Positions 13,089-23,537 of a stretch of 64,000 nucleotides of DNA are shown here, piece after piece (the first letter of the stretch is position 1; each line of letters starts with the position of its first letter). Location: the NCBI RefSeq assembly GCF_036898095.1, contig NC_090745.1, forward strand, positions 86,963,748 through 87,027,747. The letters run 5' to 3'. This DNA comes from Palaemon carinicauda. Its lineage: Eukaryota; Arthropoda; Malacostraca; Decapoda; Palaemonidae. The notes beneath the pieces are model-generated. The model had not been told where the DNA came from. It saw only the letters and a program-made list of their open reading frames with translations, and made no database searches. The position numbers were made by a program, and so were the translations under genes.

Positions 13089-13807
13089 CTGCCGGGCGGA
13101 GAGTTTCTCGAGGGAAAAACCCCCGGAAGGTCCGTTGCACGAAATGGTGGAGAGGAAGAGCTAAATTAGACTACCCCATGATCTCTAAGTATCCCCTCTG
13201 TTGACGACTGACAGAGGCAGTGTCAGCAGCCACCGTCGGAGGGAAGGGGATCGGGCGATCCTGAGGAGAGGGATGATGGGGCCTGCCTGAAAAGGGAGAA
13301 GAATGTTACCCAGACTCTTCTGAAGATTCTTCTTGCTCTTATACGTGTCATGCTCTGCGCTTACGAGGTGAAGATCGTGACTATGATGATCTGAAAGTAT
13401 GCGCTATTGAAAAACTTGCCCGGTTGCCCTTGTTGCGAAACCCGACGGGAATCGCGGTCAAAATCGCCCTTATGCACTACGGAGCTTTCCATCTTTGCCA
13501 CTACGCCTAAGTTCAATGTATTTTACAGTAATTACTTAGGAGCTCTGGTTCCTCGTGAATTCACGCTCCCGAAACTCCGGCGCGCTACGGAGTATCCCTT
13601 TTTTACATCAATATCCTATTCTCGATGCAGTAATTACAGAGGAGCTGCGGTTCCCTATAAAATTCACGAACCTATTAATACACATCATATAGAACACTAG
13701 AACACCCCTTTAGCCTTAGCTCTTACTGTTAAGCATATTACCTTACCTTTAGGTTAAGTTAGAGCCTTCCGGGAGTTCATGTACTTATATAATTCTTTAT
13801 ATTACAG

Positions 13808-14008
13808 AAAGTCCGCTGTGCCTCCAAGGGTTGCTCGGCGACATTTACAGATCCAGTGGGCCATGACATCTGCCGATCCCATGCCCACTTTGTGATCTCC
13901 TTCACCATCTCCTTCGCCCGGGAAGCAGGCCAGACCCCTTATATGGTCTGGTTCCCGGAATCTTGCTCGCTCTGCTATGAGCTCTCGTCCCTTCTCCTCA
14001 ATGATGAG
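13808..14008 (+). pseudogene. DIRS-1 gag exon with Cys/His zinc-binding motif
   Basis: Exon of 67 codons between acceptor tatattacag and donor gtaaga. It encodes VRCASKGCSATFTDPVGHD, then ICRSHAH, and later WFPESCSLCYEL. The spacing C-x4-C-x9-H-x2-C-x2-H followed by C-x2-C suggests a zinc-binding module at the Gag N-terminus, perhaps for nucleic acid binding. The same exon is conserved at 23211-23399 in DIRS-2. The intron that follows (14009-14163, 155 bp) is phase 0 and has a pyrimidine-rich tract before tttcag. An earlier 5' exon with the start codon must exist but is not identified in this copy. Confidence 0.7.
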
Positions 14009-14163
14009 GTAAGATTTCTCAATATTACCATTCATACTGTTATTGTTGTTTTGGGATTTCTTCGTTTATGGACGAGTTCAATATTTTATAAATTGATTTT
14101 AACTTGAGTCTGTTATTATTCCGTTCCTTTCTAGTTCGTTCTAACGTTACCCTCCTCTTTCAG

Positions 14164-16110
14164 GCTGACGAGGAGTCCCTCAATGCGGCCAGATCCAGCC
14201 TCCGGTCCTGGGTCTCAGGATTTGGCAGGAATGCCCCTCAAGGCTGCCCTTACCTGCTGGATGGGGACATGGCCTCCCGGCTTTTCCCAGGATCCCCCTC
14301 GGCCGCCGTACCTACTGAGCTGGCTGCTCCGCTGGTCGGGGCTATCAGAGCGGCCTTGCCCTCTGCAGATGAACACCAACTTTCTGGCGACGTTTCCGCT
14401 TTGGATATACACCTCGAGCCGATGGATGAGCAGGTAAGTGGTGTAGAAGATCTGGCAGACTCTTTTCTTTCTCCTACTCCTTCTTCTTCATCTTCCTTCC
14501 TCGGCTTTGACAAGCCTTCGGCTTCTCCTTAGGAGGGTTCCTTGTCGGTCCGTCCCAAGGTTAAGCCACTTAAAAAACCCAAAGCCAAACCCATTAATCC
14601 AGCTTCGCCTTCAGCCATGTCCCCGGTCCCCGAACCTTCCTCAGCTCCCGACATCCCAGTGATGTCAAAAACCCCTCCTCCTTCCAAAGGACAGAGGGGT
14701 AAGTCCGCTAAATCCAAGGCATCAGCTGCGGTTAGCCCCTCGGACCCCTATTCGGCTAATCTTGTAACCATATCTATGGTACAAGAAATGGTGGAGACAA
14801 GACTGGAGAAACACTCTGCTGTAATGATGGAGCTCTAAGACATGGTGGCTAGTCTTCTTCGTTCCGGATCACAACCAGCTCCGCCCGTAAGGCCTGACAC
14901 CTCAAAGCTACCGCCGTTCGATAAGAACAACCCTTGGCGGTTTGCTCGACATGCTCCTTACCTGGACGGCACCTTGACTCTTGAAGGTTTGGGTACCCGC
15001 CCTTTGGAAGACCTGGAGTTCTACCCCCCTGACCTCCAGTTTCCTTTCAATGGGTTCGTTCGCCTGAGGGAACATGCCCTCGTCCGAATGGACAAAGTGC
15101 CAAAGGAGACGGTGATATTTCTTAAGGAACAAGCCCAAGCTGTCTGGGCTCGTACACTCTCGGAATGGGGATGCGTTAACTCTAAGTTAACCCCCCATAA
15201 AGGTTCTTACACCATATTTACATCACCTCCGACTATCCCTGCTCCTCTTACTGACAAAGTAGCGGAGTTGACCATCCAAGCCATCACGGACGGCCTCCCT
15301 ATGCCACCCCTTAAGGAGACGGACCCCACCTCTCTCCTTATGCCAGCCCCAAGCGATTTTTGGGAAGATGCCCCGACAACCTTTACTGTGGGTAAACTCG
15401 ACCCAGACTGTGCCTCCTCCCTCTTTTCAGAGAGACTCCCTAAGCTCCCAGATCACTTGCTGAGAAAGCAGTTTGAGACAAGGAATAGGCTAGCAAGATC
15501 ACTTAACTCTCTTGCATCCTCTGAGTTGATAGCCTCCCTTTATAGTGATGAACCAATCTTTCGGGTACTGGCGAAAAGTCTTCTACAGACTTTTCAAATA
15601 GACTTACATGACTTTTGGACTGCGATAACGAACTGCAGGAAACATGTTCTTGCAGAGGCTTCTATTAGGCACGAGCCTAACAGACTTATTACCTCTTCCT
15701 GTTGGGGTAAATCTCTTTTCCCTCAGGAGGAAGTGGATAAAGTCCTCCAAGACGCTGCAAGGGCTAACCAAAACCTCCAAGTCAGATGGGGCCTCTCTAG
15801 CAAACGTAAGTTTGAGCCTGTTATGAGGCAACCTTTCTCAAAGAAGAAACAGAGATTCTACACCCCATATAAAACCGGTCGTGGCCAGCATCGCCAATCT
15901 CCCGGTTCACAGTCTTCGACCCCGTCTACCTCCAAGGCCACCCCTCCTCAACAGATCGTGTTTGTTCCGGCCCCTCAAGGTACCCAACCTGCTTCTATGG
16001 CCACATGGATGACCTCCCCTGCTTTCAATCAAGCTTTCGAAGCCTCAGGATCCTTTCGAGGATACCCTAGGCAACCCGGAAGCAACAGGGCTAGAGGTCA
16101 GTTCCGTTAA
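14164..16110 (+). pseudogene. DIRS-1 gag, main exon (two nonsense codons)
   Basis: Continues the gag frame from the zinc exon: ADEESLNAARSSLRSWVSGF, then a Pro/Ser-rich linker. A conserved capsid-like block runs from about 14900 to 15830 (FNGFVRLREHALVRMDKVPK; KLDPDCASSLFSERLPKLPD; LHDFWTAITNCRKHVLAEAS). The tail is basic and Gly/Arg-rich. In-frame stops lie at 14530-14532 and 14836-14838; the early TAA at 16108 shortens the tail compared with DIRS-2. The donor-like gtaagt at 14433 is not needed, since the frame stays open through it. Confidence 0.82.
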
Positions 16111-16189
16111 CGAGGCGGACCTAGAGCCAGAGGTTCCCGAGGAGGAAGGGGAGCGAAATTTAACCCCAACTAATGAGACGGATCAGGTA

Positions 16190-17300
16190 GGAGGGAGACT
16201 ATACCGGTTTCGAGACCAATGGACCTTCAGTCCTTGGGTCCACAGTATAGTCTCCAAAGGCCTGGGCTGGAAGTGGTCACAGGGTTCCCCACCCCCGACA
16301 GTGACCTTCTTTCAGAAGCCCACTCCAATTCTAGAGGAGTACACGAAAGACCTACTAAAGAAGAAAGCCATAAAGAGAGTACGGTCATTGAAATTTCAAG
16401 GATGCCTGTTCACGGTTCCGAAAAAGAATTCGAATGCCTTGAGAGTAGTTCTGAACCTGTCAAAATTGAATTCCTACATTCTTTGCGACAGGTTCCGTAT
16501 GCTGACTGTCTCTCAGGTGCGGACCTTACTTCCCCATGGGGCCGTCACCACCTCTATCGATCTTACCGATGCCTATTATCACGTCCCGGTAGCAAGAAAC
16601 TTCTCCCCCTACCTTGGCTTCCGCCTAGACAAGAAATCCTACGCGTTCAAAGTGATGCCCTTCGGCCTCAACATAGCCCCCAGAATATTCACAAAGTTGG
16701 GGGAGACGGTGTTAGAACAGCTCAGGAGCCAGGGAATTATGCTGATAGCTTACCTGAACGACTGGCTCATTTGGGCACAAACAGTTCAGGAATGCCACAA
16801 GGCTACAACCAAGGTGGTTCAGTTCCTACACAAACTGGGATTTCAAGTCAACTTGCAGAAATCACGCCTACAACCAGCAAGCCAATTCGAATGGCTAGGC
16901 ATTCACTGGGACCTCACAAATCCCAAACTATCTCTTCCTCCCAAAAAAGTCAAAGAGATAGCATCGAAGACAAAACGGTTCATCAAAAACAAACAGGTGT
17001 CAAGAAGAGCCTTAGAAAGAGTTCTCGGCTTACTTCAATTCGCCTCAGTCACAGACCTCTTACTAAAAGCCAAACTCAAGGACATCAACCGAGTTTGGAG
17101 GAAGAGAGCAACAACTCGCCTAAGGGACAAAATATCAGCGATCCCCTCAATATTAATAAAGAGACTCCGGCCATGGTCAAAACCAGAGAACCTATCCAAA
17201 TCAGTTCCTATGCAGTTTCCCCCTCCCCAAGTGACGATTCACACAGACGCGTCTCTCAGTGGTTGGGGGGGGCTACTCTCAACACCAGATGTTTCAGGGC
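16190..17300 (+). pseudogene. DIRS-1 reverse transcriptase
   Basis: DIRS-type reverse transcriptase, open from before 16301. Signatures in order: GCLFTVPKKNSNALRVVLNL, SKLNSYILCDRFRM, SIDLTDAYYHVPVARNF, VMPFGLNIAPRIFTKL, and the catalytic box IAYLNDWLIWAQ. The last should be YLDD, as DIRS-2 has LDDWLIW, so one catalytic Asp is Asn here. The frame ends in VTIHTDASLSGWGG, the start of RNase H, where a run of eight Gs shifts the frame. The long open frame 16301-18907 then runs through the RNase H gene out of frame and rejoins the recombinase frame by chance. Confidence 0.88.
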
Positions 17301-18014
17301 TCCTGGTCCCCCACTATGAAACAATTCCACATAAACGTGTTGGAGGCCATGGCGGTATTCCTAACCTTAAAACGGCTATCCCCTCCAAAGACAACTCATG
17401 TCAGGGTAGTCTCAGACAGCACGGCAGTAGTCCACTGCATAAACAGAGGCGGATCAAAATCTCCCAACCTGAATCAGATCCTGGTAATGATTTTCACCTT
17501 GGCAACCGAAAAGAACTGGTTTCTGTCAGCAACTCACCTGGCAGGAGTCCAGAACGTTATAGCGGACGCCCTATCCAGGACAAAACCACTGGAATCAGAA
17601 TGGTCCCTAGACATGAATTCATTCCGGTGGATATCCAGGCTGGTTCCGGGTCTCCAGGTAGACTTGTTTGCGACACAGCTCAACCACAAGCTTCCTTGCT
17701 ATGTGGCTCCGAACCTGGACCCTCAGGCTTATGCTACAGACGCATTAACCCTGGACTGGAACCATTGGAAGAAGATTTACCTATTCCCTCCAGTGAATCT
17801 TCTGATGAAAGTATTACCCAAACTGCGCTCATTCAAAGGAGCAGTAGCTTTGGTGGCCCCAAACTGGCTAAAGAGCAATTGGTTTCCTCTCCTTCTAGAG
17901 TTGAAACTTCGCCCCTTCCGGATCCCATACCCCAAGCTGACACAAGTGGTCCAAACACAGACTGTGTCAGATTCCTCAAGAATAGCACAAACCCTAACTT
18001 TGTGGATTTCATGA
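17259..18014 (+). pseudogene. DIRS-1 RNase H and C-terminal region
   Basis: RNase H part of the RT polyprotein, one frame away from the RT because of the G-run at 17265-17272. It reads FHINVLEAMAVFLTLKRLSP, VRVVSDSTAVVHCINR and LAGVQNVIADALSRTKPLES; the Asp of SDST and the Glu of LEAM are catalytic in this fold. The segment after it (VDLFATQLNHKLPCYVAPNL; IYLFPPVNLLMKVLPKL) sits where some DIRS elements have a methyltransferase-like domain. The TGA at 18012-18014 overlaps the recombinase ATG at 18011, forming ATGA as in DIRS-2. Confidence 0.85.
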
Positions 18015-18907
18015 AATTTGCAGCCCGCAAGGATGCAAACATCGACCCGGAAAATGTCCTCTTTATCAAATCAGATAAGAGGGACTCAACCCTTAGGCAA
18101 TATGATTCGGCTGTTAAGAAACTAGCAGAATTTTTTAAGAGTTCAGACGTTACTCGAATGACCCCTAACTTGGCTATTTCATTTTTTAGGTCCCTATTTA
18201 ACAAGGGCCTGGCAGCTAGTACTATCACTACAATTAAATCAGCCCTGAAAAAGATCTTTCAGGTAGGCTTCAATATCAACCTTGCAGATTCATATTTTTC
18301 ATCCATACCAAAAGCCTGTGCTCGGCTTAGACCTTCCATCCGTCCACAAAAGGTCTCATGGTACCTAAACGATGTCTTGAAACTAGCATCAGACACCGAT
18401 AACGAATCCTGCTCCTACATTTCTCTCCTTAGAAAGACCCTGTTTCTTAGAGCCATGGCCTCAGGTGCCAGAATTTCAGAATTAGCAGCTCTCTCCCGTA
18501 ATCCTGAAAACCTAGATTTCCTTCCGACAGGAGAAGTCCTACTCTCCCCAGATAGAGCTTTCCTAGCTAAAAATAAAGACCCTCAGAATAGATGGTCCCC
18601 TTGGAAGATTATCCCTCTTCCACTTGATGCTTCTCTGTGTCCAGTAGTCACACTTCGGGCCTTTTTGGCTAGAACTGCTACACGCTCATCTGGCCCCTTG
18701 TTTGTTAGGGAACAAGGCGGTACTATCTCTATCCAAGGTATTAGACAACAGATTCTTTACTTTATTAAGCAAGCCAACCCGGAATCATTCCCCCATGCAC
18801 ATGATATCCGAGCAGTGGCAACCTCCATCAATTACTTCCACAATATGGATTTTGATGAACTCCTATGGTTTTTAAACGCCACTATTCAAAGAACTTACAG
18901 GCCCTAA
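18011..18907 (+). pseudogene. DIRS-1 tyrosine recombinase, catalytic end deleted
   Basis: The probable start is ATG 18011, overlapping the RNase H stop. An N-terminal SAM-like domain (STLRQYDSAVKKLAEFF; ASTITTIKSALKKIF) is followed by the catalytic domain with the Arg box MASGARISELAALSR and the HxxR box HAHDIRAVATS near 18800. Compared with DIRS-2, about 25 bases after FHNMDFDEL are deleted near 18855. That shifts the frame and removes the HYL tyrosine segment. The enzyme would have integrated the element's circular DNA; this copy cannot. Confidence 0.85.
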
Positions 18908-19440
18908 AATACCCTACTATAGCAGCTGGGAGTGTAATCTCCCCAAATTAACCTCTTACCTTTCTTCCTTTCGTCCAACTCTCTGTCTTCTCCCTCTTGC
19001 CTGTCCCTCTCACCACGATGGCCCTCACCTCGGTGGATTGGATTTAGCCCCTTAATATCTCACGTTATGTCATTGTTATGTTGTTCATCATTTGTCAGTC
19101 CCTATGAGCTGTATTTGCCCTTATCCTTAAGTATTTTACTGTTGTTTACCATTTATTCTAAGGTTTGTTGAGATCTGTATTTATATTGACACATTCTGCT
19201 CTCTTAGGTATACATGACAATATTTCCATTTTATACTTAAGGCTTTTTGAGAATTGAATTGTTCTGTTTCACTCATAGGTTGCCATGACAATGTTACTAT
19301 TTATACTTAAGATTGTTTGGGAATTATTCTGTTTTATTTCTACGTTTCATTTAGTAAACCTCCACAGGTATATATGATGTTGTTTAATTCCCCTGGTTCA
19401 TTATATTTCTTGGGCTTGGAAGGCATTCTCTTGTATATTT
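18908..19440. other. DIRS-1 3' untranslated region
   Basis: T-rich 3' untranslated sequence between recombinase and ICR, with repeated phrases such as ttatacttaaggctttttga and ttatacttaagattgtttgg (19230-19320). No gene seen. Confidence 0.6.
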
Positions 19441-19545
19441 TCACCGGGCGACACAGGTCGACCCAGAAAAGGGATTTTGACGAAGGAAAAATCTATTTCT
19501 GGGGAGAGACCTGTGTCGCCCGGTGAAACCCTACCCTGTTTTCCC
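19441..19545 (+). repeat. DIRS-1 internal complementary region (ICR)
   Basis: Two arms, tcaccgggcgacacaggtcg and gacctgtgtcgcccggtga, face each other around the core aaaagggattttgacgaagg plus aaaaatctattt. The right arm and core are the reverse complement of the element's right end at 19852-19905. In DIRS biology this region is thought to template joining of the two ends during circle formation. Confidence 0.85.
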
Positions 19546-19559
19546 TTCCCTTTCCAAGC

Positions 19560-19905
19560 CGTTATTCATACAATAGGATGTCAGATGGCGCTAGTGTCGG
19601 GCGTCGGTGAGGTGGTTCAGGTTGGTACGGTTCACGCCGCTGTGTCGGCTCCCCCCTATACATTGACGAAGGAATCCTCTAAATGGAAGACGGCCTGTGT
19701 TCAGTGGTTTTCACAAGCCCTATCTTTATACACGACGCCCTTAGGGGTGCTCGCGCCAGGGTAGTAACCTCTGCATTCCATGCTTTAACTTTCTCTGGTA
19801 TATTTGGAAGTTATTATATCAGAAAAGTGACAAGAAGGACCTTTTCACCAGGCGACATAGGTCTCTCTCCAGAAATAGATTTTTCCTTCGTCAAAATCCC
19901 TTTAT
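19560..19905 (+). repeat. DIRS-1 right terminal repeat
   Basis: Aligns with the right repeat of DIRS-2 (28825-29156) and, inverted, with its left repeat (21508-21770). It shares ggatgt-cagatggcgctag, the gggcgtcggt block, acctctgcattccat and ctttctctggtatatttgga. It ends in a core copy (agatttttccttcgtcaaaa). The start and end are approximate. Confidence 0.8.
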
Positions 19906-20049
19906 TAATACAGTCCGCCCTCCTCCTTCACAGTAGTTAGGTTACAGACACAGCCGCTAAAAGGGGATTTTTGCGAATAAATGCTGCACTAGGGTGGGCT
20001 AACTTCTAACCTAAAAAGTCACTACACCTTGCCAGGAGTGGGTGCTCGT

Positions 20050-21474
20050 GACAACATTGGTCGTAATTCATTCAAATTACCCCTAATGAGTCAATATGGA
20101 TAAATATCAACACAAAATCGTGTTCAAATAGAAATAAATTTCTACCTCATATTTGGGATCGGACGGTAGCCCCTTCTAATGAAAGGCCAGATTGAAACCA
20201 ACCATACCACGAGAGGCCATAAAAGAAATCGGAACCTGACGCTACCCAGCTGTCCGAGGATTTACCTGGCGAGACCTGGTTTCGACCTGGCCTTTTATTA
20301 GAAGGGGCTAGCGTTCGATCCCAAGTATGAGGTAGAAATTTATTTCTATTTGAACACGATGTTGTGTTGATATTTATCCATATTGACTCATTAGGGGTAA
20401 TTTGAATGAATTACTACCAATTGTGTCACGTGGTGGGCCGGGAAATCGGGTAAAACTCGCTGGTAAGAGACCGATGTCTCGCCAGGTAAATCCTCGGACA
20501 GCTGGGTAGCGTCAGGTTCCGATTTCTTTTATGGCCTCTCGTGGCATGGTTGGTTTCGACCTGGCCTTTCATTAGAAGGGGCTAGCGTTCGATCCAAAAT
20601 ATGAGGTAGAAATTTATTTCTATTTGAACACGATGTTGTGTTGATATTTATCCATATTGACTCATTAGGGGTAATTTGAATGAATTACGACCAATGTTGT
20701 CACGTGGTGGGCCGGGAAATCGGGTAAAACTCGCTGGTAAGAGACTGATGTCTCGCCAGATAAATCCTTGGACAGCTGGGTAGTGTCAGGTTCCGATTTC
20801 TTTTATGGCCTCTCGTGGCATGGTTGGTTTCGACCTGGCCTTTCATTAGAAGGGGCTACCGTTCGATCCAAAATATAAGGTAGAAATTTATTTCTATTTG
20901 AACACGATGTTGTGTTGATATTTATCCATATCGACTCATTAGGGGTAATCTGAATGAATTACTACCAATTGTGTCACGTGGTGGGCCGGGAAATCGGGTA
21001 AAACTCGCTGGTAAGAGACTGATGTCTCGCCAGGTAAATCCTCGGACAGCTTGGTAGCGTCAGGTTCCGATTTCTTTTATGGCCTCACGTGGCATGGTTG
21101 GTTTCGACCTGGCCTTTCATTAGAAGGGGCTAGTGTTCGATCCAAAATATGAGGTAGAAATTTATTTCTATTTGAACATGATGTTGTGTTGATATTTATC
21201 CATATTGACTCATTAGGGGTAATTTGAATGAATTACTACCAATTGTGTCATGTGGTGGGCCGGGAAATCGGGTAAAACTCGCTGGTACGAGACTGATGTC
21301 TCGCCAGGTAAATCCTTGGACAGCTGGATAGCGTCAGGTTCCGATTTCTTTTATGGCCTCTCGTGGCATGGTTGGTTTCGACCTGGCCTTTCATTAGAAG
21401 GGGCTAGCGTTCGATCCCAAGTATGAGATAGAAATTTATTTCTATTTGAACACGATGTTGTGTTGATATTTATC
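20050..21474. repeat. 274-bp tandem satellite with inverted first copy
   Basis: The marker gaagggg(cta) recurs at 20301, 20575, 20849, 21123 and 21397, an exact period of 274 bases. Each unit contains ttcgacctggcctttcatta, a gaggtagaaatttatttcta palindrome-like stretch and gtcacgtggtgggccgggaa. The last unit breaks off at 21474 in a (TA)n run. To the left (20050-20274) lies one copy in reverse complement, joined head to head near 20275. No open frame spans the unit. Confidence 0.95.

Positions 21475-21503
<29 letters not shown>
21475..21503. repeat. (TA)n run at a breakpoint
   Basis: A short AT dinucleotide run that interrupts the last 274-bp unit and replaces the outer end of the DIRS-2 left terminal repeat. 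Confidence 0.9.
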
Positions 21504-21505
<2 letters not shown>

Positions 21506-21775
21506 CTTACACTTTTCTGATATAAATACTTCCAAATATACCAGAGAAAGTTAAAGTATGGAATGCAGAGGTTACTACCCTCGCGCGAACACCCAGTGGG
21601 CGTCGTGTATAAAGCAGGGGCGTGTGAAAACCACTATTCACAGGCTGTTTTCCAATTAGATAATTCCTTCATCAAAGGGAAGGGCCGTAACAGAGGCCCT
21701 AGCTACCTTACCTGAGCCACTCTACCGACGCCCGATGCTAGCGCCATCTGATCGACATCCTTCTGTTGGACTTCG
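21504..21775 (+). repeat. DIRS-2 left terminal repeat
   Basis: Reverse complement of 28825-29085: shared landmarks are cttacacttttctgatataa, acctctgcattccatacttt (inverted), gggcgtcgtgtataaagcag and the gcccgatgctagcgccatct block. It is truncated at the outer side by the (TA)n run. Confidence 0.9.
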
Positions 21776-23210
21776 TAAGCGTCTTTTTGTTTTGGTGTGC
21801 CGCTTGGTTTTCACTCTGTTTTTGTGAAGTTTCATCATGACCGAGGCTCTCCTTGCTCCTGCACCAATGTTAAGTACCATAGATTGTTTTGACAGATTTG
21901 TTAGTACCGGGCTAGTGTTATCTTTATTTATTTTAGTCTTTTTAGTGCGTACGGCTTTGGCCTTCCACGACGATGGCGGCCATTGTTCTTGTTTACGATT
22001 TTACGTTTAACTTGTTATGCCCGTTGGTACTCTTGTCATCTTAGGTTCATTATCCTTTATATTCTTTAGGCCTTATGCCATTTATATTATTATATTTTGA
22101 ACCATATATATATCTGTCTTGGTACTTTTTATCCCTTACGAGTCCATTGTCTAGTCGAACCAAGAATAGCGTTCGGGGCTTTGTTATAGTTGAGTTATTC
22201 CGTTTGGCGATATCATAATTTCGTCAATTTTCACTCTTATTCGTTCTCGTTTCGCTATTCTTCGTTCGTCTCTTTTTATTGTTTTTTGTTGGTCATGGAC
22301 TTTTATATGTATTTTATTTAAGGTTCGTTTTAGTTTTCGTTATAGTAACCACGAGAGAGAGAGAGGCTGGAGTTCCCGTTTTCTGTTCATACAGTCACGT
22401 GTCTCCCTCTCTCTCTCTCATTTATGTTAGTTATACCTAGTACAAGAGCTGGAGTTCCCATTTTCTATTCATACAACCACGGGTTCTCTCTCTCTCTCTC
22501 TTCCCCTTGCGGGAATTACGCTTTGTTTTTATTTACATGTTTATCTTGTGGTTACTTTTAGTGTAGTTTGGGGCTAGTGTTTTATATAGGTCCTGTCGTG
22601 TGTGAGTCTTTTGTATTGGTTATTTGGATAGCCCTGAGTCATCATTAGTTCCCCTAGTTCCATCCTCTCCCCGCTACGGCCTTGGGAGCTGGATCTGAAC
22701 CCCTATCCAACTCCGCCATACCATGAGCTGGGAACACGTACCTTTCTGTTATTCTGGTGCACTCCTCCGGCGGGGTTTCGGCCCCTCGGTGGTCACTTGC
22801 ACTTGACTCCGGCTTCGGCCCTCCCCACACGACTTATTCACCCCCCCCCCCCCCCCCGGAGGTTTCCTTCAGAGTTCTTACGTAGATCATTCTACTTGTT
22901 TATATAATGTAATGGGGGTATTTATTATTTCAAGGACCTACCATCGGATCTCCGGCATCCCCGGAGATCTTCCAATCACTAGTCACTGTTCTTATGTAAT
23001 TACTACGAGCTCCGGCTCACTTACTATAGATTACTCCGTCGCACTACGGAGTGGGTTCACTCGTTTATTTATTGTAGTATTTACAACGGAGCTTCGGCCC
23101 TCTTTTGTACGAACCTTAGATCTCATATTATTCTCAGACTCTTTATAACCTCTCTTGTTATATCAGAGTTCCCGAGAGCATACAGACTTATGTCTTCTTT
23201 TTTATTACAG
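21776..23210 (+). other. DIRS-2 5' leader, probable first exon and intron
   Basis: Non-coding leader with CT runs and a poly-C tract (22843-22857). The ATG at 21837 opens a short frame (MTEALLAPAPM) that could be the first Gag exon, because the next exon starts at an acceptor (23210) without an ATG of its own. The donor is not certain. Confidence 0.45.
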
Positions 23211-23399
23211 AAAGTTCGCTGTGCTGCCAAAGGTTGCTCCGCCTCCTTTAGTGATCCGGTAGGCCACGATGTCTGCCGGTCTCACGCTCATTGTGCCATC
23301 CCCTTCGTCCATGAGCCGGGCCAATCCCCTTACATGGTGTGGTTCCCAGAGGCATGCATGCTGTGTTATGACCTTGCGTCAATCCCGTGGAATGACGAT
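23211..23399 (+). pseudogene. DIRS-2 gag exon with Cys/His zinc-binding motif
   Basis: Exon of 63 codons between acceptor tttattacag and donor gtgagt. It encodes VRCAAKGCSASFSDPVGHD, VCRSHAH and, later, WFPEACMLCYDL. The Cys and His residues match the DIRS-1 exon one for one while other positions differ, so the motif has been under selection. The intron 23400-23537 (138 bp, phase 0) ends in acttccag. The exon itself has no stop; the combined gag is broken downstream. Confidence 0.72.
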
Positions 23400-23537
23400 G
23401 TGAGTATTTTCAATATTAATTGATAAGGTGATAACATATTTTGTGTTGCATTACTTTGTTACTTTCTGTAATACTGATATTTGGTACTATCGGGGTATTT
23501 TCTCCGTCAGTCTCTGTAATATTCTCATCACTTCCAG

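Larger units (their letters stand above)
9770..13400 (-). mobile_element. DIRS-0, degraded body (gag to recombinase)
   Basis: Minus-strand DIRS body of the same family group as DIRS-D. 9770-10390 aligns with the recombinase at 49690-50350. About 10250-11450 carries the end of the RT/RNase H protein. 12650-13090 carries a gag piece. All frames are interrupted. The right side is cut by the left edge of DIRS-1 near 13430 and the left side abuts the plus-oriented 5' end of DIRS-P. No ICR or terminal repeat was found for this copy. Confidence 0.6.
13430..19905 (+). mobile_element. DIRS-1 retrotransposon (5'-truncated)
   Basis: DIRS-type element on the plus strand. Order: leader, gag (with an intron), RT, RNase H, tyrosine recombinase, ICR (19441-19545), right terminal repeat (19560-19905). 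The left terminal repeat is missing. The body is closely related to DIRS-2 at 21504-29156. It is dead: two gag stops, a G-run frameshift before RNase H, an RT active-site change to YLND, and a deletion over the recombinase tyrosine. The left boundary is approximate. Confidence 0.88.

Noticed and set aside
16219..17319. A 366-codon plus-strand frame overlapping the DIRS-1 RT (and its 352-codon equivalent at 25557-26615)
   Set aside because: It has no domain. It is open in both copies only because the RT below it is conserved; composition and lack of motifs fit a shadow frame.
20050..21474. The 274-bp array as a CRISPR
   Set aside because: The units are contiguous near-identical 274-bp copies with no short repeat and unique-spacer pattern, and the context is eukaryotic.
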